Shown here one piece after another: positions 47,164-59,099 of a stretch of DNA of 64,000 nt; within the stretch, counting starts at the first letter, position 1; the number at the start of each line of letters is the position of its first letter. Under the pieces are notes generated by a model, which was not told where the DNA came from, did not search any database, and saw only the letters and a list, made by a program, of their open reading frames with translations. The position numbers and the translations under genes were made by a program. This stretch comes from Agrypnia vestita (lineage: Eukaryota > Arthropoda > Insecta > Trichoptera > Phryganeidae). The stretch is from positions 12,501 to 76,500 of the forward strand of contig JADDOH010009918.1 in the NCBI GenBank assembly GCA_016648135.1, given 5' to 3'.

Positions 47164-47938
47164 CTGAATCGCACCATGTACGAGTAATGTGCAACATTGC
47201 CCGTGGATTGGGGCCTCATATTATAAGTGTCATCCTTGCGTCACTTCGTCGGGAGGTGACGCAGAAATTTATTTTCAAATTCATTAAAAAAGAGTACCTA
47301 CCGTAGAAGTGCGATTTAAGCGAGTAAAACGAAATAAATTCCGTGTCTCTGTTTAAATTCCAACTATTCTACGCCACGTAGCGTGTATTACGCACGAGGA
47401 GATTTGAAAACATTTATATGCTTATGAAAAAATATCTCCGAATAACGTCACAGCTTGAGAAATTTAGAAATAAGATATTTATGTAAATGTGTATCGTTAA
47501 AACGATAAAAGAGGCGATTCATTTATTTTCGCATTCGTTTATTTTCCGTAAAATGTATGAAATTGGAAAAAATAATGATATTATTCGTTTTTAACGCTAA
47601 AATAACTTGTGATATTGTGACTAGCGCTTATCGACAACTTAAATAATATACCTTCTTCTTCTTTAGCAGCTTTTTGGTACTCGGATGACCGTTCTTTCAC
47701 AATAGAATGCTAATATATATGGTTTTAAATAAAAAAGTATTATATTTTATTTATTATTAAAATCATTCCTAGAATAAACAACTGAATTTAACCACCTGCC
47801 TTTTACTAAGACAGTATTCAATATAATATATAACACAACACACACTTGGCCATTATAAACAGTTCTTCACTCATATAATTTACTTTTTTATATACTAAAT
47901 TTCGAAGGATCCACCGCAGTCAACATTTTATATTTGCA
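47164..47938. other. AT-rich non-coding stretch
   Basis: A short ttcttcttcttta run at about 47653 may be the reversed gaa tail of an unreadable retrotransposon fragment. Nothing else. Confidence 0.35.
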
Positions 47939-49026
47939 TATATTATGACGTGGAGTTCAGATCCAGTTCAAGTTGCAACAGATTAACAAAGATGGGATTA
48001 CATAACAAGACATTTTGTGCAACCAACATAAGCATTTATTCAATAAACTACTAACAATGATCTATGCCATGAAAGGGCGACAACAGGCAAATTCAAATAT
48101 ATTGCTAAATATGGTTCATTGAAATCTTATTTTCTAATTTAAAATAAATTGCCCTCTCCGCGACATCGTCGCTGACGGCCGCGATACAACGGAGAAGGCA
48201 GCTTAAACTATATTTTTAAGACTCTAAAGGTGGTGGCGCCAGCGCAAATGTCGGGGAACGGGAAATCATCAGGTCAGAATTTACATTCAAATTGGATGAG
48301 ACACAATTAACACGTACAACAACGCATCCACATGATGCTCAACATGTCCTTATGAATAGATCACAGATGTTGCATAATTCTTCCAAACCTCCGTGCTTCA
48401 CAAAACTTTACGTCACCGTGACGCTGAACGGTATGATGGGTACTTGAAATATAGTATGAGATCAGATAATACCAGATCTTTCGTCGTAAGAACGGAACTG
48501 TTCCGACAATGCTTTTCTCCTGCATCACGCCAAGGTGTACTGTATCAGGTCAGGGTGAGACCGGCATCCACTGGGTCCATGGATGCTGACTCCTACGCTG
48601 CCAGATGGTCCCCTGCCCTTGTGCTGGACCTCGAGCTCTCAGCAGGCCTCATGCTCGACATCCAAAGACGGCTTCACCTTGTGATCCCGTCATAGGAACC
48701 CTGATAAAAATTCATCATTAGCATAAATCTATAATTAAACAATGTTATTACGATGTTACTTCAAATGGCGTCTCTCAATAGGGTGCGTAGTTTTCACATC
48801 TCGTGCGGCAGAGTGTCAAAGCCCGAATGACGCCATGTTGTTCCGAATTGACCGATAATGCCGCTAAAAGTTCGCAAATGTACGGGGTTCTGAAAAGCGC
48901 GCACAGTACCTACGTGGACTCGAATGATTTTATCAGTAATATCATGCGCGGTGATTAAAATATTTATTTTTGATTTAGTGTTCCGCGAAGGAGAGTGACG
49001 AACAAAATTTATTACGTCACAATATA
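47939..49026 (+). mobile_element. Unidentified element, copy B (1088 bp)
   Basis: Flanked by an exact 5-bp repeat ttgca (47934-47938, 49027-49031). Ends are imperfect inverted repeats: tatattatgacgt at the left, and tatattgtgacgt inward from the right. Its outer parts match copy A at 37206-38495. The 100-codon plus ORF (48393-48695) is the most coding-like segment but has no recognised domain. Confidence 0.6.
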
Positions 49027-49185
49027 TTGCATTTAATTTTATACTCCCCTAACCATTCTTTTAAAATCTGTTTTTTTTTTTACTACAAAAATCAAATGGT
49101 TTTTGCACACAAAGATGTTTCATATGAATTATTAAGCTTTCTTAATTTTGAAAAACATGGTAACCATGCAGTGTTGTGTTCCACA

Positions 49186-49292
49186 TGTCGACGGCCGATC
49201 GTTGAATTCGTGATCTGCCTAGGATTCGTCGCGCGTCGCCACCAAGTCAGGCAGATCACGATCTAGCGAATTCAACGATTGGCCTTCGACAC
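49186..49292. repeat. Palindrome, arms about 40 bp
   Basis: cggccgatcgttgaattcg pairs with cgaattcaacgattggcc, and tgatctgcct with aggcagatca, around a GC-rich spacer. Confidence 0.75.
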
Positions 49293-49689
49293 ATCGTATT
49301 ATACCACGATTATTGTCACTTCACGTAATCAGAGAACCGAGATGGCGAAACATTTTGTTGCTTTAACTACAGGAGTATCAATTAAACAAAATTTTAGATA
49401 ATTAAAAAATAGAAAATAAATAAAGTAATACAATAATGGTATGAATTAATAATAATAATAATCTATCAAATATAATTGAAAATATATTCAATATTTTATA
49501 ATGCTATAGACATTTATAATGTAAAAAATACAACATTATACATGAAAGTCGCGGAAAGAACTGATTTACAATAGTACGTCAAAGAAAAAATTAATTCAAA
49601 ATTTTTAGTGTAAAGCTGTTCCCATTCATATATTTTTCTTTGTAATGTACCTACTCACTGAGAAAATTTTAGATAATGGAAAATTTTTA

Positions 49690-49869
49690 AAATTATAATT
49701 GTTTCGCTGTCTGTCCGTCTGTCCGTCGGTTCGTCTTTCTGTCCCCGTAACTTCCTGTAACGTCCGTATTTTTTTTATTTTCTTTTTTGTAATTAAATAA
49801 ATACTTTTTCTTTAGGAACCGACATGTAAATGTAGAAATATGCCGTCATTTTTGACGGGATACAGCTAG
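49690..49869 (+). mobile_element. Helitron-like end (CTAG 49866-49869)
   Basis: Ends in the hairpin ccgtcatttttgacggg, then atacaGCTAG and T. Upstream motifs: gtctgtccgtctgtcc and tttaggaaccgacatg. The 5' limit is uncertain. Confidence 0.6.
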
Positions 49870-49918
49870 TTGATAATAATAATCATTTTAATTAATGTCA
49901 CCGAATAATTCTAATAAA

Positions 49919-50070
49919 CTAGCTGTAACCCGTCAAAAATGACGGTAGTTTTACGTGTTGGTTCCTAAAGAAAAAGTATTTATTTATTTTATTTTAAAAA
50001 AATAATCGAAAAACAATTTAGTTACGGGGACAGAGAGACAACTAAATTATCATAATTGAGATAAATTAGA
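49919..50070 (-). mobile_element. Helitron-like end, inverted relative to the previous one
   Basis: Starts ctagctgtaacccgtcaaaa; the minus strand gives the same hairpin plus CTAG terminus. It faces the 49.69 kb copy across 49 bp, tail to tail. The gttacggggacagagagaca segment matches its partner inverted. Confidence 0.6.
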
Positions 50071-51159
50071 TAAATAAGTTATAAAAATATATCATTTGTA
50101 TTTTTATTTTTTTGTTTCTTTGGGTTTGTTTTGTTGAATTTGTAATATAAGTTGTATTGAAAGTATTGCAAATTAACTACGAAATGGTTTGGGGCTTGTT
50201 TACCAATTGTAACATTTTTTTTTTGCGTATGTTCTAAAATTTAAAAATCAAAACACAATTATGCATCATCTCTTCTGAAAAAATCTTTATTTTACTTTCA
50301 CCTCCTGTCGTAGGAAACATGCCTTGGGAAAATATAAAACCTATGTATAAGGTTACAAACATTGTAATAAATTGATTTGTATTATTATTTGCTTTGTTTT
50401 CAATTTTAATAAAATATCTGTGAAGGATAAAATTAATCTAGCACTCGCAAAATAATCTGTTACAATTAATTTATCTTGGCTTCAAACCCAACGCTTTGGA
50501 ATGTTTTTGTCAAGCGCCAGAGTGTTTCCGAGCTCGTTCACTTCATGCAGATATTTTCATTCAAACAAAAAGTCATATCCAAAAAACATTTACCCATAGT
50601 CACAGTATTGTTTAATTTTTTTAAAGATAAATTAAGTAAGCCTCTATTCCTTTCACAATTTCTTCATTCGTGATAATTGAAAAACACTCGATTATAGTGC
50701 ACTTCAAATTAATATGAATTGATCTTATAATTGAATGAGGTATATTATTTTAAAGATTCATTCAATTCAAAGTTTTCACTCGATTGGTTGAAATATATCA
50801 CGGGTTACGGCGGTGGGAGACGTAATGAAACAGTATTAACAATTTAAACTTTTATTTATTCACAAAGTAACTCGACACAAGCATCACTAGAACATTTTTC
50901 GTAATTCGCACCAATCTTCGCTCGAGAATATTCCACATGTCTGCGAAACACTTTATTTCCCCAGTTCTATCGCACTGATTCACTACATTCTGAACGCAGG
51001 TAGGTACTCTGGTTCTTTATTTGCTGGCTGACTATCGTTCGCTCGCTATATCAATAACTTCGCCAAGTCAAACAATGACTGTTGGCCGCCATTTATATTA
51101 TATATCTATATATATTATATATATATGTTATAATGAAGGTTTTCACGGGTGTTAGAAAT
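50071..51159. other. Non-coding stretch; TA-rich microsatellite at 51092-51128
   Basis: 50820-51080 is less AT-rich, but no feature is recognised. Confidence 0.4.
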
Positions 51160-51903
51160 GTTAGTATTGATTTCTTTGGGGGTAACCCGCGTCAAAATCT
51201 GGTCCTCAGAAGGACCATTCGTCAACCGACGTTTCGCCTGAATCACAACAGGCATCTTCAGGTTTGCTTGTTAATAAATTTCCGTCACGAGGGGCAGTGC
51301 GAACACATCCGTTCGTATCGGAAGCTTATTACCAAGTGAGGTCTGGTAAGTTAAAGTCTAAATTTGGGTACTGTAGTCATTATTGGCCTTAATGATTTTC
51401 GGGAATTTTGTATTAAATAATGGGTGATCCCGGTCGTTGCTGGCCTTAATGGCGTTTGTTTGGCTCCTTGTGACGCGCCTTGTGACGAACAGTAGATTTC
51501 TTAGTAAAAATAAAAATAATATATTAGCGCGCAAAAATCAATTAAATATAACCACCGACACAATAGAAGCAACATCAAGTGTAAGGCGCGTCACAAGGAG
51601 CCAAACAAACGCCATTAAGGCCAGCAACGACCGGGATCACCCATTATTTAATACAAAATTCCCGAAAATCATTAAGGCCAATAATGACTACAGTACCCAA
51701 ATTTAGACTTTAACTTACCAGACCTCACTTGGTAATAAGCTTCCGATACGAACGGATGTGTTCGCACTGCCCCTCGTGACGGAAATTTATTAACAAGCAA
51801 CCTGAAGATGCCTGTTGTGATTCAGGCGAAACGTCGGTTGACGAATGGTCCTTCGGAGGACCAGATTTTGACGCGGGTTACCCCCAAAGAAATCAATACT
51901 AAC
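51160..51903. mobile_element. Large inverted PLE dimer (family C), arms about 322 bp
   Basis: 51160-51481 and 51583-51903 are near-identical reverse complements around a spacer of about 100 bp. Each arm carries a hammerhead-like block: right arm CTGAAGA (51802-51808), stem gcctg/caggc, GAAACGTCGG (from 51828). A plus frame entering the right arm reads SSVRRVTRSQTNAIKAS before TAG near 51704. By layout and motif it is grouped with PLE ends. Arms this similar imply recent formation or gene conversion. Confidence 0.65.
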
Positions 51904-53640
51904 ATATATATATATATGAAAGATATATATATATATATAAAGAATATTATTTCTCGAATGTTCTCGTATAATATCGTTTAATCGATTTCTAGTCGTTTCC
52001 AAACTATTCTAGGCCTATGCGCAGCCACGCATATATTCGATTACGTACAGTTCTTCTTGATTTATGATCTCGTTAATAGCTTCAAAATAAACAATAAATT
52101 GCAATCTATTAAATATAATGATATTTTCGTTGAGAAATTTAATTAGAAATTAAATTGATTGAAGAGTATGTATGTAGGTAAAATAGTTTATTATTTATGC
52201 GAAAATTAATACCGCAATATCTTTTGCAAACCAAACGTACTTACAATTTTACAGCCTTGATATATTTTACTACTTGTACAGCAATTGCATCTTCCTGGGC
52301 GAAGTTTTACGTTATTTTTATGATGAAAATATTGTGGCTTGTCCTATATAATATGCGAGCTACGTGGAATATTTTTATTAAACTTGTGAGAGTTTTTTAT
52401 ATTATTCATAGATGTGTTTTAACTACTCTTGTTAAATATTCATAGCTTTTACGTTGTTATCGGCATCATAAAATGTCAATTTTTGACTTATTTAAATTTT
52501 TATAAACTATTTTGGAAGCTTTATTTTTATTGAGTTTATTTATATTTAATTAAAACGTGTAATTTCTGACTCCAGTACAAATATTTCCTTTGTATCCTTC
52601 GCATCCTTAGTGTAATGTTCATATATGACAATAAAAAATAATATTTTATTTTTTAGACATGAAAAAATCCTTAACGCATCTAAAAATAACATTCAATTCT
52701 TGAAACAGAAATAATTAGAAGTTACAATGAATTAAAACAAATTAGAAGAAGCAAGTAAAAAAATAAACAAAAAAATCTATCTATTGAAAAAAATCCACGG
52801 GTTATATTATTGGTTCGTGTGCTTTCATTAAGAAAATAAATTTTCTCGATTTTAAAAAGTAAACACAAATGTGTTTGTTAAAAACCAACACTGATTTCAA
52901 AGTATATAGGTATGTTTTTTTAATTTGCAGCTGATAAAGATCCCTTTTAGGCTCTATAATTCACTTCATTGTTTTAGAGGCATTGAGTTTTGGATTTAGC
53001 TTAAGGCGATACAACCCTTTTCTATTAAAGAAAAATATATTAAAACTTTTAAAAAACTTATCTAATTACCTTAGGATACTTCATAATCATCCCTTCCCGA
53101 TGGGTAGGGAAATAAGTGTGTAAAGACATTGCAATTCATGATCGGGATGTATCGCTTAATTATGTGTCATATCAAATCGTTCTCAAAATACAATGTTATA
53201 ATTTATGGTTTTTCAAAAAAATTATCAAAATGAGTATTTGATAAATGAAATCTTCTTGTACGTCTTACTTTCTTATATATGTTAAAAAATTTAACTTGAT
53301 TATTTATAAATATTAATTGGAGAAGTCTAACAAAGACGAAACTATTTATACGTTGGCTCAAGGCTTGTGATCTGTTCGATCTGGCTTAATTGATCACTTT
53401 ACATTTTTTTCCTTAAACGTGTCCTACATAAATAGTTAAATCTCTGTGAGAGTTATATTATTAATCTTATCTTATCACTGTCTCTCTGTGAACAAAATCT
53501 AGTAATTGTATTCTCAGAACGTATGTATTGTTTAGTTTTATTAACATGAGTAACTTATTTTTCATAAAAATAAAAGCAAAGAATCTTAATAAGAAGTATT
53601 ATTAATTTCTGTGTTGAGTTTTCTGGACTTTTCTGATAAT
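51904..53640. other. AT-rich non-coding stretch
   Basis: TA-rich run at 51904-51938, then no recognised feature. The 82-codon ORF at 52197 is AT-driven. Confidence 0.45.
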
Positions 53641-53825
53641 TTTTTTTTAATAAAATAGATTCGTGCACACTGAATATGTGTTACATCAATATTCGTTCTA
53701 TTTTCGAACCAAGCTAAATTTTTGTGCTATGAAAATAGAACTGACTAGGTCGTCTCCTGGAATGAGGCTCGAACCCCCAACTACTGGATGACTAGGCTAA
53801 TGCCATGACCACTAAACCAATAATG
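53641..53825 (-). mobile_element. tRNA-derived SINE, most complete copy
   Basis: On minus: ttggtttagtggtcatggca (A box), then gttgggggttcgagcctc (B box), body with ttcatagcacaaaaatttag, and an A-rich tail (ttttttttt at 53641-53649 on plus). About 185 bp, the full unit by comparison with other copies. Confidence 0.7.
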
Positions 53826-55084
53826 TACTCAATATTATTAATATTCCAGTTCAGAGATCAGAAAATAAAGATATGTCTATGTATGATTAATTTTAATTTA
53901 AATTTGTGCGAGATCGTCGACTAAACAATGACAGAAGACGGCCTAGTCCAAATGCTTAACGTAAATCTCACATATAATAAATATGAAGGCTATAAAAGCA
54001 AAGGCAAAAATATCCAAAAAAATAAAAAATGGTTTAAATGCAGTCACCAAGGATTAATAATTTTTAATGTACTGAATTATAGATTTTATGTGTCTAACCC
54101 TTCCAAAATCATGTTTCCCATAAATCTATAGGTTCTATTTCCATTACAATCTCGAATTCAGTAGGTACATAATAAATTATTAATCCTCGATGACTACATT
54201 AAAGTTTTTATTGGATATTGCTGCTTTTGCCTTTATGTCCCACATATACATAATACGTAGCCAAATTCAACAAGTTTGCCAAAGAAATAAATGAAGTTAG
54301 GTCATAAAATGATTTGCAGAATGCGATGGCATATTTTTGAAAATGTGGTGAAATTCGTTGCCTGCCACGCCACGCGTCGGTGAATCCACCTAAAAATTGA
54401 CTGCCTCAATTCAAGGTGAGGTGAAGACGTTAAGGTGAGTTTGAAGCTAAAGTTGTCAAAGTTATTAGTCTGTTTGTCTTCGAAGTTGTTGGAGAAATTA
54501 TTACGCTCACACCCCTCTAGTTTGGATGACACTCATTTATTATGTAAATTCATATTGAAACATCAAATGTTGTTACAACTGAGGGGCTAAGAAAAAAGTT
54601 ACGACCGAGAGCCGAGAAAAAAGTAGGGCCGACGCTTTACAGAAATATGAGAAGTTTGAAAAATTAATCGTTATTTTTATGTTTCTTAAAAATATGTGTA
54701 GGCCTACGACTGCTGAACTATATTTGTAATACAGGCTATGCTTATAATTTAAATAATGCTATTGCACAAATATGGTAAACTAAAATGCAAAAGTTATTCG
54801 AATGAATCTTTTGAGAATTTTGAAAATTTCATGTAAAGATATGTGCACATTTAATATTCTTTTAAAGCTAAATGAAGCATATGGGTCTTATAAAAATAGA
54901 GTTTGCAGAGTGGGGAATTCGAGCGGTTGATTACAATGCAAATATCTCATTACTTAATGAATTATGCAGATAATATGATGAAACGCACAGTTTATCTTTG
55001 AATAAGATTAGTTATAATATAAGAATATGCTTAGTGTCTATTTGTTTTATAAATAGTAACGTGTTTTCGAAACAGCTTTTTCTT
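53826..55084. other. AT-rich non-coding stretch
   Basis: ORFs at 53928 (+) and 54302 (-) have no recognised domain. Nothing else. Confidence 0.4.
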
Positions 55085-55320
55085 AAGAATGTTCTAAGGT
55101 TTTCACGTCCACTCAGAATCTTCTGGTGTATTATTGCGTGTTTTTACGATCTTTCTGGTAGACGTTTCGGATTCCATTGTAGGATCCATCATCAGGGCTG
55201 ATGTATTGTTGTAAGTGTTGGTGTCGTGGTTAAGTATTGGCTAGCAATACCGTGTCGAAAGTTTGGTGTTTATGTGTTACGTGGCAATACCGTGTCGGGG
55301 TGATGTGCTGTCTTGTGTTA
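55085..55320 (-). mobile_element. PLE end (family B) with hammerhead-like motif
   Basis: On minus: CTGATGA (55189-55195 on plus as tcatcag), stem ggatcc/ggaatcc, GAAACG, and later gaagattctgagtggacgtg, shared with 21.7 kb. The plus side (55200-55320) repeats gcaataccgtgtcg twice. A single, non-palindromic copy. Confidence 0.55.
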
Positions 55321-57143
55321 TATGTATTTTTCATCCATTGTCTGATCACTATCTCTGCGTAATCTGCGACAACATTTTCTTTGAAACTCCGGATACCATG
55401 AGAAAAAAAATTCTTTCTTCGTTTCTTTGTAAAAATGCTATTTAGAAGAAAAGCTTAAAAATCTTAAGACTTCTTTATTTCCTTTGAATCAGAAATGATT
55501 TTTACTGAACACTTTGTATCGCATTCATTTTTTAATGTATCGCATAACTTTTTATTTTAAGAGAAGGGAAATATTTTAATGGGACTCAGATATAACATAT
55601 TTAAAAATGAAAATTTTCTCCAGTTTGTATTATAGGTTTAAACATTATTTATTTGTTACTTATTAACATTCAAAGTTCAAAGATAAAGTTTACTACTTAT
55701 GTTTAATGATATGAAAGTAATAGTACTATGAAATGTTTGAATGTTTTATCGGAGAATTATAGTAACATAAATCATATTTCGATGTTTGTTTCGTTTGATG
55801 GTCATAACGCTCAAGTTTACGGATTGTTGATTATTAGAGGAGCATTAACTAACTACCCTTAATTCATCGATGATTGATTTCAGAAACACTTTGGGCAGTG
55901 AAACATAAATTTTCAATATGGAAACATCTCCACTTCATCGGATAGTTCTAAAACAGATTTATCACTCGGAAACAACATAACCGGATGGCACCCCTGTTTC
56001 CGGAATGGAAGATAAATTGGGCTCTTCATTCCATTAGGTATTTCGGAAGGTAATGAAAACTAGCGACTTTATGCCAGAGGTAATGGCTTCATGTTACAAA
56101 CAGCCCATACAACTTCCGGCCGGATCCTGACTACTACTTAAGTTTCATCCCCGAGCGATCGAGCAATAAATAGAGCGACCCTTGAAACTCGAAACCCTTT
56201 GGTACATCGAAAGTATTCGGATGGTGTTTGGAAAATGTTTTTTGATTTCTGTGCGTTGTCTCCATTTTGCTTGTAACCCAGAACTGTTAACGGTCAGGAT
56301 TTCCTAAACGTCTGTCCGGTCGGAAGCGGAATGGGAAAATTCACGAATAACCAGGTAAGGCTCTGAACTGGAATCCAACCATCAAACTTCTTCTCTTTGA
56401 GGAAGTGTTCATGAAACTTAAAATTTATATTTGATTTATTCTGTACTTTGGATTATAAACTAATAATATTAAAGTACTTTGAAATGTAAAGGCGTATTTA
56501 CAAATTCTTTGATACGTCTGAAAAGCAAAAATATTTTTTTTGATACTCTACATTTATTATCTTAATAAAGCGCCATTAAAACAAAGCATGAAAAACACCC
56601 AAATTTGCACAAATTCTCTCTAAAACTTCTAGGTCAAAGCAACTCTTTTCAGGTCTGGAGCTATGAAACTTTTAATTATTCATTTTAGTCTCAAAAATAC
56701 GACAGCACTTATTTTTGAGAGTAAAATGTCCACATTTTCAATTGTTGAATAAAGAAATAAATTTACAAAAAGACATGAAATTTTTTTTTTAAACTGATGT
56801 TTTACAAGAATTGGAAATAAATTGTTTAAACGTATTTAGGTTCGCTTTGATCGCGCAACAAAATAAATTGGATATTAGACAGAAAAACGTCGTGTAATCA
56901 ATAATTTAAGTTTAACACAGTTCAAAAAAAAAACGCACTTGTTTAGACAATCATAGAATCAGACCGTTACAATACAACCTAATATTTTCCACTCTTGGTG
57001 TGCACGCGAAAACACATGATTCTTCCTGGTGCTCCCAACTATAATAGTTTTAAACGTAAATTTCATTTTTCTCATGTTATCTAGTGAATAAGTAATATTA
57101 AATAAGTTTTTTAGCCAGTAAGTTGTTTGTAAATCTTTTTTTA
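55321..57143. other. Non-coding with GC-balanced island at about 55840-56390
   Basis: The island is non-repetitive and free of recognisable coding or transposon signal; it may be conserved non-coding DNA. The rest is AT-rich. Confidence 0.4.
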
Positions 57144-57236
57144 TGTAAAGCGCCCTTCAGGTGAGGTGAGGTGAGTACTCACGAAAACGGCGCTATATAA
57201 ATGATCCAATTATTATTATTATTATCATTATTATTG
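57144..57236 (+). mobile_element. Short non-LTR/SINE-type tail
   Basis: taaagcgcccttcagg, then ggcgctatataaatgatcca and an att repeat (57210-57232). A GCGCTATATAAAT-plus-(ATT)n ending is common in L2/CR1-like and SINE 3' tails of invertebrates. A gaggtgaggtgag run lies in the middle. Confidence 0.45.
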
Positions 57237-58233
57237 AATTTAGATTTATATTACTTACAGTACTTTGCGGACTTTTTGTCTGGACACTGAAAACTCAAAG
57301 ATAAGATAGATTTGCTTTATAAGAATAAATATATGATTTTTGTTGTGAGTTCAAAGCTCACAACAGAATATTCATAATTTCTTGTTCTAGTTTATCTCCC
57401 AATACTTCCTCTGAGGCTTAATGGCATACAATTATCAATCACAGGTATATTTTTTGGTCAGGATGTCATATATCTTAAATTTTGTAATAATTTAAATAAT
57501 TAAGAATTTTTTACATTTTTCACGACCATTTGAAGCCATTAGCTTTGTCCTTAAAGATTGTTTTTTAGCAGATTCGTTAAACAACATATCCTTGAAGTGC
57601 TATGACCAAAAAATCGATCTCTACCTGTCCTAATCTTAACTAACATTACTTAAATCTAGCCTTACCTAATCTAATAATTAAAATACATTCATTCTATAAC
57701 TTAACTTAAATAAATAAATAATATTTTACAGACTAATTTTTTTTTAAATTATTTCGTTTTAAAAAAAATAAAATATCTCTTTATATCATATCATTGTACA
57801 TTTTTAGATAACGAATTTTTTAAACCATATTTATTTTAATAAAAAAAATGTGTAAAGACAGAAGGCATCTTGGTTCATTATAAATAATAAATAATGTCAT
57901 CATGTGTATCTATAATGCTAAAATATTAATTATCCGGAATCTTAATTACAAGAAGATAAAATATTACATTCATGTTTTTAGCTATAAATTGTGATTTATG
58001 AATTGAGGGATCAGAATTTTCCTAGAACCTGACCAGTGAGTAGTACCTACTCATCGCTTATTCAAGATAGTTCTACGAGCAAAAGCTTCCATTTCGGTCC
58101 TACTCAATCGTTTCCAGGTAAACTTCAACTAATATGCAAAACAGTGCCCTGTATATACCGTTGCGAGGGGGCACGGCCGCAGAACAAAACCATTCACTGT
58201 CCCCGTCGTGATGTAATGTCTTTATTAGAAAAT
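57237..58233. other. AT-rich non-coding stretch
   Basis: No feature recognised. Confidence 0.45.
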
Positions 58234-58640
58234 CTAGCTATAACCCGTCAAAAATGACGGTATTTACAACGTACATGCCGGTTCCTAAAGAATATACTTA
58301 TTTATAGCCGACACCCACGAAATAGTAATAACGACTTTTTTATATTTCCTTTGTCGGCATTTTAATGTACTATTCTAAACCCTGGTGATTGGGCGGAACA
58401 TGAAACGCTTCATGTCTTTGCTAAGTCCTATATGTACTATATTTTTGACAGGTAATGCATACTCGGTGATGCAACATCGCTATCGTTGCCGCCTTTTGCT
58501 GACCTGGGGTTCGAGCGCCATCTCCGGTCGTTTAATTTCGTTTTCCGTTTATTCGAATGAAATTACGGACGTCACACGATGTTACGGGGATAGACAGACA
58601 GACGGATGGACGGACGGCCGAACAAGGAAATTATTATGTT
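58234..58640 (-). mobile_element. Helitron-like element of the 49.7 kb family
   Basis: Starts ctagctataacccgtcaaaa (minus: hairpin plus CTAG, one mismatch in the spacer). It continues with ccggttcctaaagaa and has gttacggggatagacagaca at 58581-58600. It is longer than the 49 kb copies, with a GC-balanced middle. The 117-codon ORF here is not recognised. Confidence 0.5.
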
Positions 58641-58654
58641 TGATTGCAAAAGGG

Positions 58655-58800
58655 TACATCAGAAATATAAGAGAATATATTACGAGAGAATACAAGTTCA
58701 AGAAGAATACATTACAAAAGAATACATCAGAAATATAAGAGAATATATTACAAGAGAATACAAGTTCAAGAAGAATACATTACAAGAGAATACGTCAAAA
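58655..58800 (+). repeat. Tandem repeat, period 68 bp, about 2.1 copies
   Basis: Units start tacatcagaaatataagaga at 58655 and 58723 and differ at very few positions. It abuts the Helitron-like element. Confidence 0.9.
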
Positions 58801-58868
58801 ATACATACAAGATTAAGAAATTTTTTTAAAATTTGACCAGTTAGATTCTTTGCAAAAGATGCACCTAC

Positions 58869-58990
58869 TTCAGAATATTTTGAGTTTGTTCAAATCTTTC
58901 AGAACAGTGCTGGATTTATGTCACAGAGACATTATTAATCAATTAATGTATATTATAGATATCTCACAGAGACGAAACTGTATTTATTAT
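58869..58990 (+). repeat. Dispersed repeat copy 2 (single, not inverted)
   Basis: Nearly identical to 6899-6985 and, inverted, to 7000-7065. The open frame (HRDIINQLMYIIDISQRRN) continues through it, so the unit may be coding, but I do not recognise it. Confidence 0.65.
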
Positions 58991-59099
58991 GGGAAAGTAG
59001 GTATAGAAGTCATTTGGGTGTACATAGGACTTATGACCTATCTTTATGGTTGGCTTAAGTGATCACTTTATTTATTTATCAAAACACTTAATTTTTCAT

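Noticed and set aside
51092..51940. CRISPR-like or host-defence array
   Set aside because: The repeats here are simple TA tracts and one inverted dimer; there is no regular repeat-spacer pattern, and this is a eukaryotic window.
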